A stretch of 64,000 nucleotides of DNA from Burkholderia cepacia (GCF_001718835.1 NZ_CP013443.1:3348001-3412000), one strand, 5' to 3'. Numbered from the stretch's first letter, positions 34,713-45,992 are shown. The notes: generated from the letters alone by a model not told the origin. Made by a program: numbers and translations.

Positions 34713-34863
34713 GAATCACTCGCGAGCGGGAGAATGAAGATTGTAGAGCAATTGCCTTGCCCATTTGGGGATTGTTCCCGGCTTCACAAGGATATGCAGG
34801 AAGTTTTCGGCTATTGACCCGATAGAGTGAAGGGTTATCCGCTACGGCAGTGCGTGACAGGAG

Positions 34864-34889
34864 AAAAAAAGCCCGCCGGGTAGGCGGGC
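34864..34889 (-). terminator. Rho-independent terminator of glnK-amtB
   Basis: GCCCGCC (34871-34877) pairs with GGCGGGC (34883-34889) over GGGTA, and on the minus strand seven T follow. It lies about 67 nt past the amtB stop. Confidence 0.9.
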
Positions 34890-34955
34890 CGAAGTCGCTG
34901 CGCTCATTCGGAGCGGGCGCCGTCGTCGCGGCGGCCCGCCGTTGATTCGTGTGAC

Positions 34956-36479
34956 TTATTCCACGTGCTCGCCGTGCAGGATCACGTCGAGACCTTCGCG
35001 CTCTTCCTCTTCGGTCACGCGCAGGCCGATCGTCAGGTCGATCAGCTTCAGCAGCACGAAGCTCAGCACGCCGCTGTAGACCAGCGTGATCAGCACGCCC
35101 TTCGCCTGCAGCAGCAGGCTGCCGTCGGCGCCGCCGATGTCCTTGACCGCGAACACCCCCGTCAGCAGCGCGCCGAGAATCCCGCCGATGCCATGCACGC
35201 CGAACGCGTCGAGCGAATCGTCGTAGCCGAGCTTCGACTTGAGCCAGGTCGCCGACCAGAAGCAGACGACGCCGGCGGCGATGCCGATCACCAGTGCGCC
35301 CGCCACGCCGACGAAACCGGCGGCCGGCGTGATCGCCACGAGACCCGCGACCGCGCCCGACACGATGCCGAGCACCGACGGCTTGCCCTTCGCGATCCAC
35401 TCGGCGAACATCCAGCCGAGCGCCGCGCAGGCGGTCGCCACTTGCGTGGTCAGCATCGCGAAGCCGGCACGGCCGTCAGCGGCGACCGCGGAGCCCGCGT
35501 TGAAGCCGAACCAGCCGACCCACAGCATCGAGCCGCCGATCATCGTCAGCACGAGGTTGTGCGGCGCCATCGATTCGCGGCCGTAGCCGACGCGCTTGCC
35601 GAGCACGAGGCACGACACGAGGCCCGCGATACCGGCGTTGATGTGCACCACCGTGCCGCCCGCGAAGTCGAGCACGCCGTCGGCCGACAGCCAGCCGGTC
35701 GGCTCCCACACCATGTGCGCGACCGGCACGTAGACGATCAGCGACCAGAGCGTCATGAACACGAGCATCGCCGAGAACTTCATGCGATCGGCGAACGCGC
35801 CGCAGATCAGCGCCGGCGTGATGATCGCGAACGTCATCTGGTAGACGAAGTAGACCGATTCCGGAATCGTCGTCGCGAGATGGCTGACGGTCAGCGTCGT
35901 CGCCTTGTCGCCCTTGATGTAGTTCATGCCGTGCAGGAACGCGCGCGACAGGCCGCCGATGAAGCCGTTGCCCGGCGTGAACGCGAGGCTGTAGCCGACC
36001 ACCGTCCACAGCACCGTGATCACCGCGGTGATCGCGAAGCTCTGCATCACGGTCGCGAGCACGTTCTTCTTGCGGACCATGCCCGCGTAGAACAGCGCGA
36101 GGCCGGGGATCGTCATGAACAGCACGAGCGCGGTCGACGTCAGCATCCATGCGGTGTCGCCCGCGCTGATCTTCGACGAATCGACCGAGAACGGTGCGGT
36201 CGGCGCAGCCGGCGCGGCCGGTGCGGACGCGGCGGCGGCGGCCGATGCGTCGGCGGCGCCCGAAGCCGGCGCGGTCGCTGCCGCCGAAGCGGCGGCCTCC
36301 GACGCAGCCGGCGCCGAAGCGGCCGGGGCGGCCGGGGCGGCGGCGGCGGCCGAAGCGTCGGCCGGAGCCGACGCAGCCGGCGCGGAAGCGGCCGACGCCG
36401 CGTCGTCGGCGAGCGCGGAGCCGACGCCTGCCGCGATCAGCGAGCCGGCCATCAGCAGGGACATCAGAAGTTTGCGCAT
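34956..36479 (-). CDS. amtB: Ammonium transporter AmtB
   Basis: 507 residues: a signal peptide (MRKLLMSLLMAGSLIAAGVG), then an Ala/Pro/Ser-rich stretch at about residues 25-95 (ASAPA-type repeats), then the eleven-helix Amt channel from DTAWMLTSTALVLFMTIPGL. The pore motifs DFAGGTVVHINAGIAGLVSC and DALDAFGVHG-like DDSLDAFGVHGIGGILGALL are present. It imports ammonia and is blocked by unmodified GlnK encoded just upstream. The low-complexity insert makes it about 80 residues longer than usual Amt proteins. Confidence 0.95.
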   Translation of the reverse strand: MRKLLMSLLMAGSLIAAGVGSALADDAASAASAPAASAPADASAAAAAPAAPAASAPAASEAAASAAATAPASGAADASAAAAASAPAAPAAPTAPFSVDSSKISAGDTAWMLTSTALVLFMTIPGLALFYAGMVRKKNVLATVMQSFAITAVITVLWTVVGYSLAFTPGNGFIGGLSRAFLHGMNYIKGDKATTLTVSHLATTIPESVYFVYQMTFAIITPALICGAFADRMKFSAMLVFMTLWSLIVYVPVAHMVWEPTGWLSADGVLDFAGGTVVHINAGIAGLVSCLVLGKRVGYGRESMAPHNLVLTMIGGSMLWVGWFGFNAGSAVAADGRAGFAMLTTQVATACAALGWMFAEWIAKGKPSVLGIVSGAVAGLVAITPAAGFVGVAGALVIGIAAGVVCFWSATWLKSKLGYDDSLDAFGVHGIGGILGALLTGVFAVKDIGGADGSLLLQAKGVLITLVYSGVLSFVLLKLIDLTIGLRVTEEEEREGLDVILHGEHVE

Positions 36480-36516
36480 CTTGGGTTTCCTCTTGTCGCT
36501 TGTCTTGTCTGTTCTG

Positions 36517-36855
36517 TTACAGCGCGTCTGCGCCCGTCTCCCCGGTGCGAATCCGGATCACCTGTTCGATCGCCGTGACGAAGATCTTCCCGTCGCCGAT
36601 CTTGCCGGTGCGCGCGGCCCGCTCGATCGCCTCGACCGCCTGGTCGACGAGATCGTCGGACACCGCTGCCTCGATCTTCATCTTCGGCAGGAAATCGACC
36701 ACGTATTCGGCGCCGCGATACAGCTCGGTGTGCCCCTTCTGGCGGCCGAACCCTTTTACCTCGGTCACCGTGATGCCCGAGACGCCAAGCGCCGACAGCG
36801 CCTCGCGCGTCTCATCGAGCTTGAACGGCTTGATGATTGCGGTAATGAGTTTCAT
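36517..36855 (-). CDS. glnK: Nitrogen regulatory protein P-II (GlnK)
   Basis: 112 residues from MKLITAIIKPFKLDETREAL. The T-loop has the uridylylation site Tyr51 (GHTELYRGAEYVVDFLPK) and the C-terminal ATP-binding GDGKIFVTAIEQVIRIRTGE. It senses 2-oxoglutarate, ATP and ADP and gates AmtB, whose gene begins 37 nt downstream. A sigma-54 promoter lies about 62 nt upstream, as expected of an NtrC-controlled glnK-amtB operon. Confidence 0.95.
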   Translation of the reverse strand: MKLITAIIKPFKLDETREALSALGVSGITVTEVKGFGRQKGHTELYRGAEYVVDFLPKMKIEAAVSDDLVDQAVEAIERAARTGKIGDGKIFVTAIEQVIRIRTGETGADAL

Positions 36856-37208
36856 GAAGTCCTCTCGCTGAGTTGTCCCGTCGAATTGGTTGGAATGTTG
36901 TAACGGACTCTTCTCAGCAACTCGCATGCCATGTGCGTCCGGGTGACGCATTGCGCCGCGCGGCGACGGCCGTTTCCTGCGCGAAAAGACGTCGAAGCCC
37001 GGCCGAATGGCCAACGCGGGCCGGTTTGCTGGCGCGGCGAAAGGAACGTTGCTAGAGTGCACGCACGTCCCGGGATGCAGGGACTTTCACCCATGCCGGC
37101 GCCATGCCCGGAATTCGCGCCCCCGGCGCACCATTTCCGGTCACGCGTGCATCATGGGCACGTACGCAACTGAAGATGCACATTTTTTGTGCAAGGAAGG
37201 GGAATCAC
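36856..37208. other. Divergent intergenic region glnK / ubiK
   Basis: 353 nt. It holds the sigma-54 promoter of glnK (36917-36931) and, 3 nt from it, the inverted repeat TGCGTC-N5-GACGCA (36934-36950). The remaining 250 nt should contain NtrC enhancer sites and the ubiK promoter, but I saw no clean NtrC consensus pair. Confidence 0.6.
36917..36931 (-). promoter_or_regulatory. Sigma-54 promoter of glnK-amtB
   Basis: On the minus strand TGGCATGCGAGTTGC: GG at -24, N10, GC at -12, close to the TGGCAC-N5-TTGC consensus. It lies 62 nt upstream of the glnK ATG and points toward it. Confidence 0.88.
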
Positions 37209-37460
37209 ATGAAGCAACCCAGCGACGTTTTCAACGATCTGCAGTCGCGCGTCAGCGATCTGCTGAAAAACTCGCCGGCCAAGGACGTCGAGCGCAACGT
37301 GAAGGCCATGCTGTCGCAAGGCTTTTCGAAACTCGACCTCGTCACGCGCGAGGAATTCGACACGCAGGCGCAAGTGCTGGCCCGCACCCGTGTGCGCCTC
37401 GAGGAACTCGAAAAGCGCGTCGCCGAACTCGAGCAGAAGCTCGCCGCTTCTCAGGCGTAA
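37209..37460 (+). CDS. ubiK: UbiK, ubiquinone biosynthesis accessory factor
   Basis: 83 residues from MKQPSDVFNDLQSRVSDLLK, with AAGGAAGGG upstream. It is a small amphipathic/coiled-coil protein (BMFP family): an N-terminal amphipathic part, DVERNVKAMLSQGFSKLDLVTREEFD, and a C-terminal coiled coil RVRLEELEKRVAELEQKLA. UbiK binds UbiJ and helps aerobic ubiquinone synthesis. The 13 nt around its stop codon are duplicated immediately downstream. Precedes yifB on the same strand. Confidence 0.92.
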   Translation: MKQPSDVFNDLQSRVSDLLKNSPAKDVERNVKAMLSQGFSKLDLVTREEFDTQAQVLARTRVRLEELEKRVAELEQKLAASQA

Positions 37461-37474
37461 TTTCTCAGGCGTAA
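37448..37474. repeat. Tandem duplication of the ubiK 3' end
   Basis: TTCTCAGGCGTAA is present at 37448-37460 and again at 37462-37474. The first copy contains the ubiK stop TAA. A hairpin CAGGCCCG/CGGGCCTG (37480-37501) without a T-run follows. Confidence 0.8.
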
Positions 37475-37677
37475 TTTCGCAGGCCCGATTTCGCGGGCCT
37501 GATCAAGGGGCATGGCGAACAGGCCGCGTGCCGCGGCCCGCTCGCCAGCGTCGCCCTGACATGTAGTACTCACGTCGTTCTTTGTTCCGCGCCTCGCCGG
37601 CACGCGCGCACCGATTCCTCCCTTTCCCGCGGCAGGCGGCCCGACCCGCTGCCCGACCGCTCAACAGGAGCCTCGCC

Positions 37678-39234
<1,557 letters not shown>

Positions 39235-39568
39235 GTGCCCTCGGAGGACAAAATCTGGCTGTCAAGACTTGACTTATGCACAATTCCACAAATCCGGCCC
39301 CGGATTGCGTCGTGACGGGCAATACTTGATACGCGGTTCGCATGCCATTGTTTTGATTGACTTTTCTTGAACGGCAAGCCGCTGCTCAAGCAGGCCGGAA
39401 GGCCGCCCGGCGCGGGCGGGCGGCAGATTCGGGCAACTTTTCAACAAAGTTATCCACATGCGCTGTGGATAGTCGAAAAAACCTCGCAAAATCCGGCGAC
39501 TAGCGCCGAAAGTTGCGAACGAACTTTCAGTCGGCGAAGACGCTCCGAGGCGCCCTCGCCCGCCGTGT
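39235..39568. other. Intergenic region yifB / lipoprotein gene with paired DnaA-box-like sites
   Basis: 334 nt between convergent genes, AT-richer than the genes beside it. The only structured element seen is an inverted pair of DnaA-box-like 9-mers at 39450-39472. No gene, and no clear terminator for either neighbour, was recognised. Confidence 0.5.
39450..39472. promoter_or_regulatory. Inverted pair of DnaA-box-like 9-mers
   Basis: TTATCCACA (39450-39458) matches the strict DnaA box, and TGTGGATAG (39464-39472), the complement of CTATCCACA, is one mismatch from it. They face each other across 5 nt. Function unknown; no dnaA or replication gene lies nearby. Confidence 0.45.
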
Positions 39569-40150
39569 TCAGTCGAGCTTGAACGACCCGAAAAACTGGT
39601 CGAGCTGCTCCTGGGCAAGCGGCCCGTCGGCGATCACGACGGCCTGGTACGCATGCCGGCCGCGCGCGGCCAGCCGTGCGACGATCGTCTTGCGCGCGCG
39701 ATCGCCGCCGGCGGCCGCGCCCGCGATGCGCAGCTCGAGCCCGTTCACCGCGCCGCCGGACGCAAGCGGCACCGGCACCGCAGCCGTCTGCGGCGCGCCG
39801 TCGAGGTTGCGCGACAGCCCGGTGCGCAGGAACTCGAGCGCCGCGCGGCGCGTGTCGTCGCTGTCGTCCGGCAGCGTCAGCGTGCCGACCGCGAACACCG
39901 CACCGTCCACGTGCGCGGCCTGCATCCGCATCGGCATCGACGCGCCGCCGATCGCCACCGGCTGCTGCTCGACGGTCGGCTTCGCCGGCAGGTCGACCGT
40001 GTAGCCGGCGTCGTTGTGCAGCGTGCGCCAGTCGTACGACGGCGAGCACGCGGCCAGCGCGACGCTCATGCACGCGAGCGCGGCGAAGTGCCGCAGCGGA
40101 CGGAAACGACGAAAAAGGGGGCGCAACGAATCGGTGACTTCCTTCGGCAT
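39569..40150 (-). CDS. Putative lipoprotein
   Basis: About 193 residues. The start at 40150 (MPKEVTDSLRPLFRRFRPLR) gives a basic head and a lipobox ending ALAAC, with Cys near residue 35; a start at 40180 is possible. The mature part has no motif I recognise: YDWRTLHNDAGYTVDLPAKP, then VDGAVFAVGTLTLPDD, and a C-terminal half YQAVVIADGPLAQEQLDQFFGSFKLD. It is probably anchored in the outer or inner membrane facing the periplasm. Divergent from the thioredoxin-like gene. Confidence 0.78.
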   Translation of the reverse strand: MPKEVTDSLRPLFRRFRPLRHFAALACMSVALAACSPSYDWRTLHNDAGYTVDLPAKPTVEQQPVAIGGASMPMRMQAAHVDGAVFAVGTLTLPDDSDDTRRAALEFLRTGLSRNLDGAPQTAAVPVPLASGGAVNGLELRIAGAAAGGDRARKTIVARLAARGRHAYQAVVIADGPLAQEQLDQFFGSFKLD

Positions 40151-40307
40151 GACGCGGATCGAAGCAGGCAAAGCGTGCATTATCCGTCGAACGGCCATCC
40201 GCGAATGCGCGGCGGCCTCCGGTGCGCGCGCCGCATTCGCGCTAAAATGAGCGCCGAATTTCGACCGCGATGTCCTGCGCCGTCGACCGACTCCGAGAGC
40301 CCCGCAG

Positions 40308-40847
40308 ATGAACTCCACGCCTCCCACCCAGGGCCGCCGCGCCAGCCCGATGCGCTATGTCGCGGCCGTCGTCGTCGTGGCGGCGATCGCCGTTGCCGGC
40401 TTCTTCGCGTTCAACGGCAAGTCCACCGTGCCGGACGCCACGTTCACGCTGCTGTCGGGCCAGAAGGTCTCGACCGCAGGCGACCTGAAAGGCAAGGTCT
40501 ATCTCGTGAACTTCTGGGCGACGAGCTGCGCGACCTGCATGCAGGAAATGCCGCAGATGGTCGATACCTATAATCGCTTCAAGGGTCAGGGGCTGGAATT
40601 CGTCGCGGTCGCGATGAACTACGATCCGCCGATGTACGTCGCGAACTATGCGCAGACGCGCCAGCTGCCGTTCAAGGTCGCGCTCGACGACGGCAGCGTC
40701 GCAAAGCAGTTCGGCAACGTGCAGCTCACGCCGACGACCTTCGTCGTCGACAAGGACGGCAAGATCCTGAAGCGCTATGTCGGCGCACCGCAGTTCGCGG
40801 AGCTCGACGCGCTGCTCAAGAAGGCACTCGACAGCAACGCGGCCTGA
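40308..40847 (+). CDS. TlpA-like membrane-anchored thioredoxin
   Basis: 179 residues with an N-terminal TM (YVAAVVVVAAIAVAGFFAF) and a periplasmic TlpA/ResA-type domain. The redox motif is C-A-T-C (Cys74, Cys77) in FWATSCATCMQEMP, with the cis-Pro region LTPTTFVVDKDGKI. Such proteins reduce disulfides for cytochrome c maturation or oxidase assembly. CATC, rather than CPxC, marks an unusual active site whose redox role is not settled. Single gene, preceded by a lipoprotein on the other strand. Confidence 0.9.
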   Translation: MNSTPPTQGRRASPMRYVAAVVVVAAIAVAGFFAFNGKSTVPDATFTLLSGQKVSTAGDLKGKVYLVNFWATSCATCMQEMPQMVDTYNRFKGQGLEFVAVAMNYDPPMYVANYAQTRQLPFKVALDDGSVAKQFGNVQLTPTTFVVDKDGKILKRYVGAPQFAELDALLKKALDSNAA

Positions 40848-40970
40848 GCGCCCGCCCGATACCGGCCGACAGGCGCGCAATGCGCGCGTCGCCGCAAGCA
40901 GGGCCCCAACACGGACCGCATGACCGGACAGCACCGGGTTCCGCGGTCCGTTTTCGTTTCAGCGGTCCTT

Positions 40971-42326
<1,356 letters not shown>

Positions 42327-42403
42327 CGTACTCACTTGCTCCTGATGGGCGGGCGCGGGTCGCTTCACGCCGATTGCCGGTCGATTCGGCGCGCGGGAGG
42401 CGG

Positions 42404-44314
42404 CTAGCGCGAGCCCGCCGGCTCGGACACGGAGTCCGGATGATGCGTGCGGGCGCGCCGCAGCGTCAAGACGAACAGCGCACCGCCCGACGGCGCGTTG
42501 CGTGCGGTCAGCGCACCGCCCGCGTCGCTCGCGATCGACGACGAGATCGCGAGCCCGAGCCCGAGCCCGCGCCCCATTTCCTTGGTCGTGAAAAACGGCT
42601 CGAACAGGCGCGGCAGCAGGTCGGGCGCGATGCCGCTGCCGTTGTCGCGCACCTCGACCGCGAGCGTCGCCGCCGACACCGCGATCGTCACCTCGATCCG
42701 TGGAGCGGCCGTCCGAGGGGCGCCCCCCGCCGCGACCGCGTCGAGCGCGTTGCCGAGCAGGTTGATCAGCACCTGTTCGAGGCGCAGGTCCTCGCAGCGC
42801 GCGACGAGCTCCGGATGGTCGTTCGCGAGATCGAGCGGCGCGTCCCGCACGGGCGACACCGCGTCATCCCGCAGCGTCAGCACCAGCTCGACGCCGCGCA
42901 GGCGCTCGTCGAGCAACGACAGCACGCTGCGCAGCGCGCGCACGACGAGCGCCTGCTCGTTGCGCGGCTTCGCGCGGCCGACGAACAGCTTCAGCTGGTT
43001 CGTGATCTTGCCCATCCGCTCCGTGAGCGCGGCGATCGCCTCGAGGTTCTCGCGCGCGGCCGCCTGCTCGCCGCGATCGAGCAGCACACGCGTGTTGTCC
43101 GAAAAACTGCGCAGCGCCGCGAGCGGCTGGTTCAGTTCGTGCGTGATGCCTGCCGCCATCTGGCCAAGCGCGGCGAGCTTGCTCGCCTGGATCAGTTCGT
43201 CGTGCGCGGCGCGCAGTTCCTGTTCCGCGCGGATCCGGTCGCCGACCTCCTTCTGCAGTTGCTCGTTCGCTTCCGACAGGTCGGCCGTGCGCTCCTCGAC
43301 GCGCCGGTTCAACTCCGCGTACGCCTGCTGTAATAGCGCGCGGCCTCGAATCATTTCGCGCACGCGCGCACGGCGCATCCGCCAGTAGAACGCGAGCAGC
43401 GCGACCGACACGAAGCCGAAGCCCGTGACGATCGTCGCGTTGCGCGCGTCGGCGTCGACGGGCGCGATCGGCGCCAGCGTGACGAGCAGCCAGTCTGGCT
43501 CGCCGATCCGGCGCTTGGTCGCGAGGTAGCGCGGCGCGCGCAGGCCCGCGCCGAGACGCACGATCTCCGCATCGGGGCCCAGCACCTGCTCGATGCGCAG
43601 CGGCAACGGCGTGACAGGCTGCTGCGCGTACTGGCGCGTCTCGTAGATCGACGCGGCAACGGGCCCCGTCAGCGGCCGCAGCGTGTGGTACTTCCACGCG
43701 GGCACCGACGACAGGAACACGACGCCGTGGTCGTCCGCGACGACGAGCGGCTCGGACGCATCGGCGCCCTGGAACCATTCGAGATTGAGCTTCACGACGA
43801 CGACGCCCGCGATCCTGCCGTCGCGCCACACGGGCTGCGAGATGTAGTAGCCGGGATCGCGCGAGATCGTGCCGATCCCGAAGAAGCGGCCGACCTGACC
43901 GTTCATCGCATCGAGGAAATACGGGCGGAAGCGGTATTCGATCCCGACGAAGCTGTCGGGTGCGCGCCAGTTGCTGGCGGCGACACACAGCCCGTCCGCG
44001 CCGATCACGTAGGTGACGGTCGCGTGCGCGTGTTCGTTGAGGTCTTCGAGATAGCGGTTGACGCGTGCGGTGTAGTCGGCGCGCTTCGGCTCGGCGAGCA
44101 GGTCCTGCACGTACGGATGGCTGCCGAGCAGATAAGGCAGCGATTCATAGCGGTCGAGCGTGCTCTTGAGCGCGTTGGTGGTGCGGTCGACGCGCACCGC
44201 GGCGTTGCGCTGCAACTCTGCGACGCCGCGCCGCCAGGTGATCGTCCACGTCAGCGTGCACGCCGCGGCGAGCGCGGCGGCAAGCACGACGAGAATGAGC
44301 AGGCGGCGCGTCAC
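42404..44314 (-). CDS. dctB: C4-dicarboxylate sensor kinase DctB
   Basis: About 636 residues from a GTG at 44314 (MTRRLLILVVLAAALAAACT), with AGGAA 8 nt upstream. TM1 is at residues 4-24, a double-PAS/cache periplasmic sensor at about 30-290, TM2 at about 292-311, then a coiled coil, HisKA with His392 (GITHELNQPLAALRSFSDNT), and HATPase (LINLLGNALDAV, EVRDNGSGI, GRGLGLGLAIS). It senses C4-dicarboxylates and phosphorylates DctD. Because of an indel in dctA, the reading frame is open into dctB from upstream with no stop. Confidence 0.93.
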   Translation of the reverse strand: MTRRLLILVVLAAALAAACTLTWTITWRRGVAELQRNAAVRVDRTTNALKSTLDRYESLPYLLGSHPYVQDLLAEPKRADYTARVNRYLEDLNEHAHATVTYVIGADGLCVAASNWRAPDSFVGIEYRFRPYFLDAMNGQVGRFFGIGTISRDPGYYISQPVWRDGRIAGVVVVKLNLEWFQGADASEPLVVADDHGVVFLSSVPAWKYHTLRPLTGPVAASIYETRQYAQQPVTPLPLRIEQVLGPDAEIVRLGAGLRAPRYLATKRRIGEPDWLLVTLAPIAPVDADARNATIVTGFGFVSVALLAFYWRMRRARVREMIRGRALLQQAYAELNRRVEERTADLSEANEQLQKEVGDRIRAEQELRAAHDELIQASKLAALGQMAAGITHELNQPLAALRSFSDNTRVLLDRGEQAAARENLEAIAALTERMGKITNQLKLFVGRAKPRNEQALVVRALRSVLSLLDERLRGVELVLTLRDDAVSPVRDAPLDLANDHPELVARCEDLRLEQVLINLLGNALDAVAAGGAPRTAAPRIEVTIAVSAATLAVEVRDNGSGIAPDLLPRLFEPFFTTKEMGRGLGLGLAISSSIASDAGGALTARNAPSGGALFVLTLRRARTHHPDSVSEPAGSR

Positions 44315-44432
44315 GGTCGAGGCTTCCTGGCGATGCGGATCGCCTATTGTGTCATAGGCCTCCACCTGCCCGCCCTGGCCGCCGCGGGCCGCACCGCCCG
44401 CGGGCGATGCTGCCGCCTGCTCCTTCATGACG

Positions 44433-45724
44433 TCAGACGCCGGCCGTCTCGGTCGGCGTGTGACTTCGCCGCCGCCCTTCAGCGCCTGGCGCAGCTTGTT
44501 GCGGTCGAGTTCCTTTTCCCACGCCGACACGACGACCGTCGCGACGCCGTTGCCGACGATGTTGGTCAGCGCGCGGCATTCGCTCATGAAGCGGTCGATG
44601 CCGAGGATCAGCACCATGCCCGACAGCGGGATCGTCGGCACGACGGCGAGCGTCGCGGCGAGCGTGATGAAGCCCGCGCCCGTGACGCCGCTCGCGCCCT
44701 TCGACGTCAGCATCGCGACGGCCAGCAGCGTGAGCTGCTGCATCCACGTCAGTTCGATGTTGGTCGCCTGCGCGATGAACAGCACGGCCATCGTCATGTA
44801 GATGTTGGTGCCGTCGAGGTTGAACGAATAGCCGGTCGGCACGACGAGGCCGACGACCGAACGCGAGCAGCCGGCCTTCTCGAGCTTTTCCATCAGCTGC
44901 GGCAGCGCGGCTTCCGACGAGCTCGTGCCGAGCACGATCAGCAGCTCTTCCTTGATGTACGACACGAAGCGGATGATCGAGAAGCCCGTGACGCGGGCGA
45001 TCGTGCCGAGCACGACGAGCACGAACACGACCGACGTCAGGTAGAACGTGCCGATCAGCTTGAGCAACGGCACCAGCGAGCCGACGCCGTACTTGCCGAT
45101 CGTGAACGCCATCGCGCCGAACGCGCCGATCGGTGCCAGCTTCGTGACGATGTGCACGATGCCGAACAGCACGCGCGTGAGCCCGTCGATGAAGTCGGTG
45201 ACGACCTTGCCGCGCTCGCCGAGGTGCGCGAGCACGCTGCCGAACAGCAGTGCGATCAGCAGGATCTGCAGGATCTCGCCCTGCGCGAACGCATCGACCA
45301 TCGTGTTCGGGATGATGTGCATCAGGAAGTCGACCGTCGACTGCCCGTGCGCCTTCGCCGCGTATGACGCGACGGCCTTGCCGTCGAGCGTCGCCGGATC
45401 GATGTTGAAGCCGACGCCCGGACGCAGGATGTGCGTGGCCGCGAGGCCGAGCACCAGCGCGAAGGTCGACACGATCTCGAAGTACAGGAGTGCCTTGCCG
45501 CCGACGCGGCCCACCTTCTTCATGTCCTCCATGCCGGCGATGCCGGTGACGACCGTACAGAAGATGATCGGGCCGATGACCATCTTGATCAGCTTGATGA
45601 AGCCGTCGCCGAGCGGCTTCATGTCGGTGGCGAGCGCCGGGTAGTAGTGGCCGAGGATCACGCCGACGATGATGGCGAAGATCACCTGCACATAGAGCAC
45701 TTTGTAGAAGGGTTTCTTCTTCAC
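44433..45724 (-). CDS. dctA: C4-dicarboxylate transporter DctA with a 3' frameshift
   Basis: A Na+/H+:dicarboxylate symporter (DAACS family) of about 429 residues if the frameshift is corrected. GTG start (VKKKPFYKVLYVQVIFAIIV) with AGGAA upstream. The signature LIVLGTSSSEAALPQLMEKL and GTNIYMTMAVLFIAQA are intact. Near the end, the frame that should read EVTPTETAGV-stop (TGA at 44433-44435) is left because of an extra GT/AC at about 44458-44462. The frame in use instead reads EVTRRPRRPASDVMKEQ and continues into dctB to 42404. Transport function is probably kept, as only the last ten residues differ. Served by a sigma-54 promoter. Confidence 0.9.
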
Positions 45725-45834
45725 GATGGTTCCTGCTGAAGTAGATGAGCCGGTGGAAACGGCGTCACGCGCGCGGACGAATGTCAGGGGAGACAAATCG
45801 CCCGCGCGGCTGCCGTGCCGCAACAAGCGATGCC

Positions 45835-45870
45835 TCAGGACATCCGGAGGGGGAGGAAGGCAGTGGTCAT
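45835..45870 (-). CDS. Putative 11-codon leader ORF in the dctA 5' untranslated region
   Basis: Reads MTTAFLPLRMS-stop on the minus strand, with AGGAGACAACCG directly before the ATG, a better Shine-Dalgarno than most genes here. It lies in the predicted dctA mRNA leader, 110 nt before the dctA GTG and just 3' of an imperfect stem-loop. No homologue is known to me. It may be a regulatory uORF, or chance. Confidence 0.4.
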   Translation of the reverse strand: MTTAFLPLRMS

Positions 45871-45889
45871 CGGTTGTCTCCTGTCGATT

Positions 45890-45915
45890 GGAGTTAGCGC
45901 TTCAGCGCTTACTCC
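45890..45915 (-). repeat. Imperfect stem-loop in the dctA leader
   Basis: GGAGTTAGCGC (45890-45900) and GCGCTTACTCC (45905-45915) pair with one mismatch around a 4-nt loop. It sits in the predicted leader RNA of dctA, upstream of the small leader ORF. Confidence 0.55.
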
Positions 45916-45977
45916 AGTCCCATGCATAGCTGCTTGCTGTAGTAGTTCGGCCGGGGGATGGCCGTGCGTTTTATATC

Positions 45978-45992
45978 GCAAGGTCGATGCCA
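45978..45992 (-). promoter_or_regulatory. Sigma-54 promoter of dctA
   Basis: On the minus strand TGGCATCGACCTTGC: GG-N10-GC with TTGC at -12, close to the TGGCAC-N5-TTGC consensus. It points to dctA. The NtrC-type activator DctD is encoded downstream of dctB. Confidence 0.88.

Noticed and set aside
37480..37501. Hairpin after ubiK as a terminator
   Set aside because: 8-bp stem without a T-run; it could pause transcription but support is weak.
44428..44428. ATG 38 codons upstream as the dctB start
   Set aside because: No ribosome binding site before it; the GTG at 44314 has AGGAA and starts the TM helix at once.
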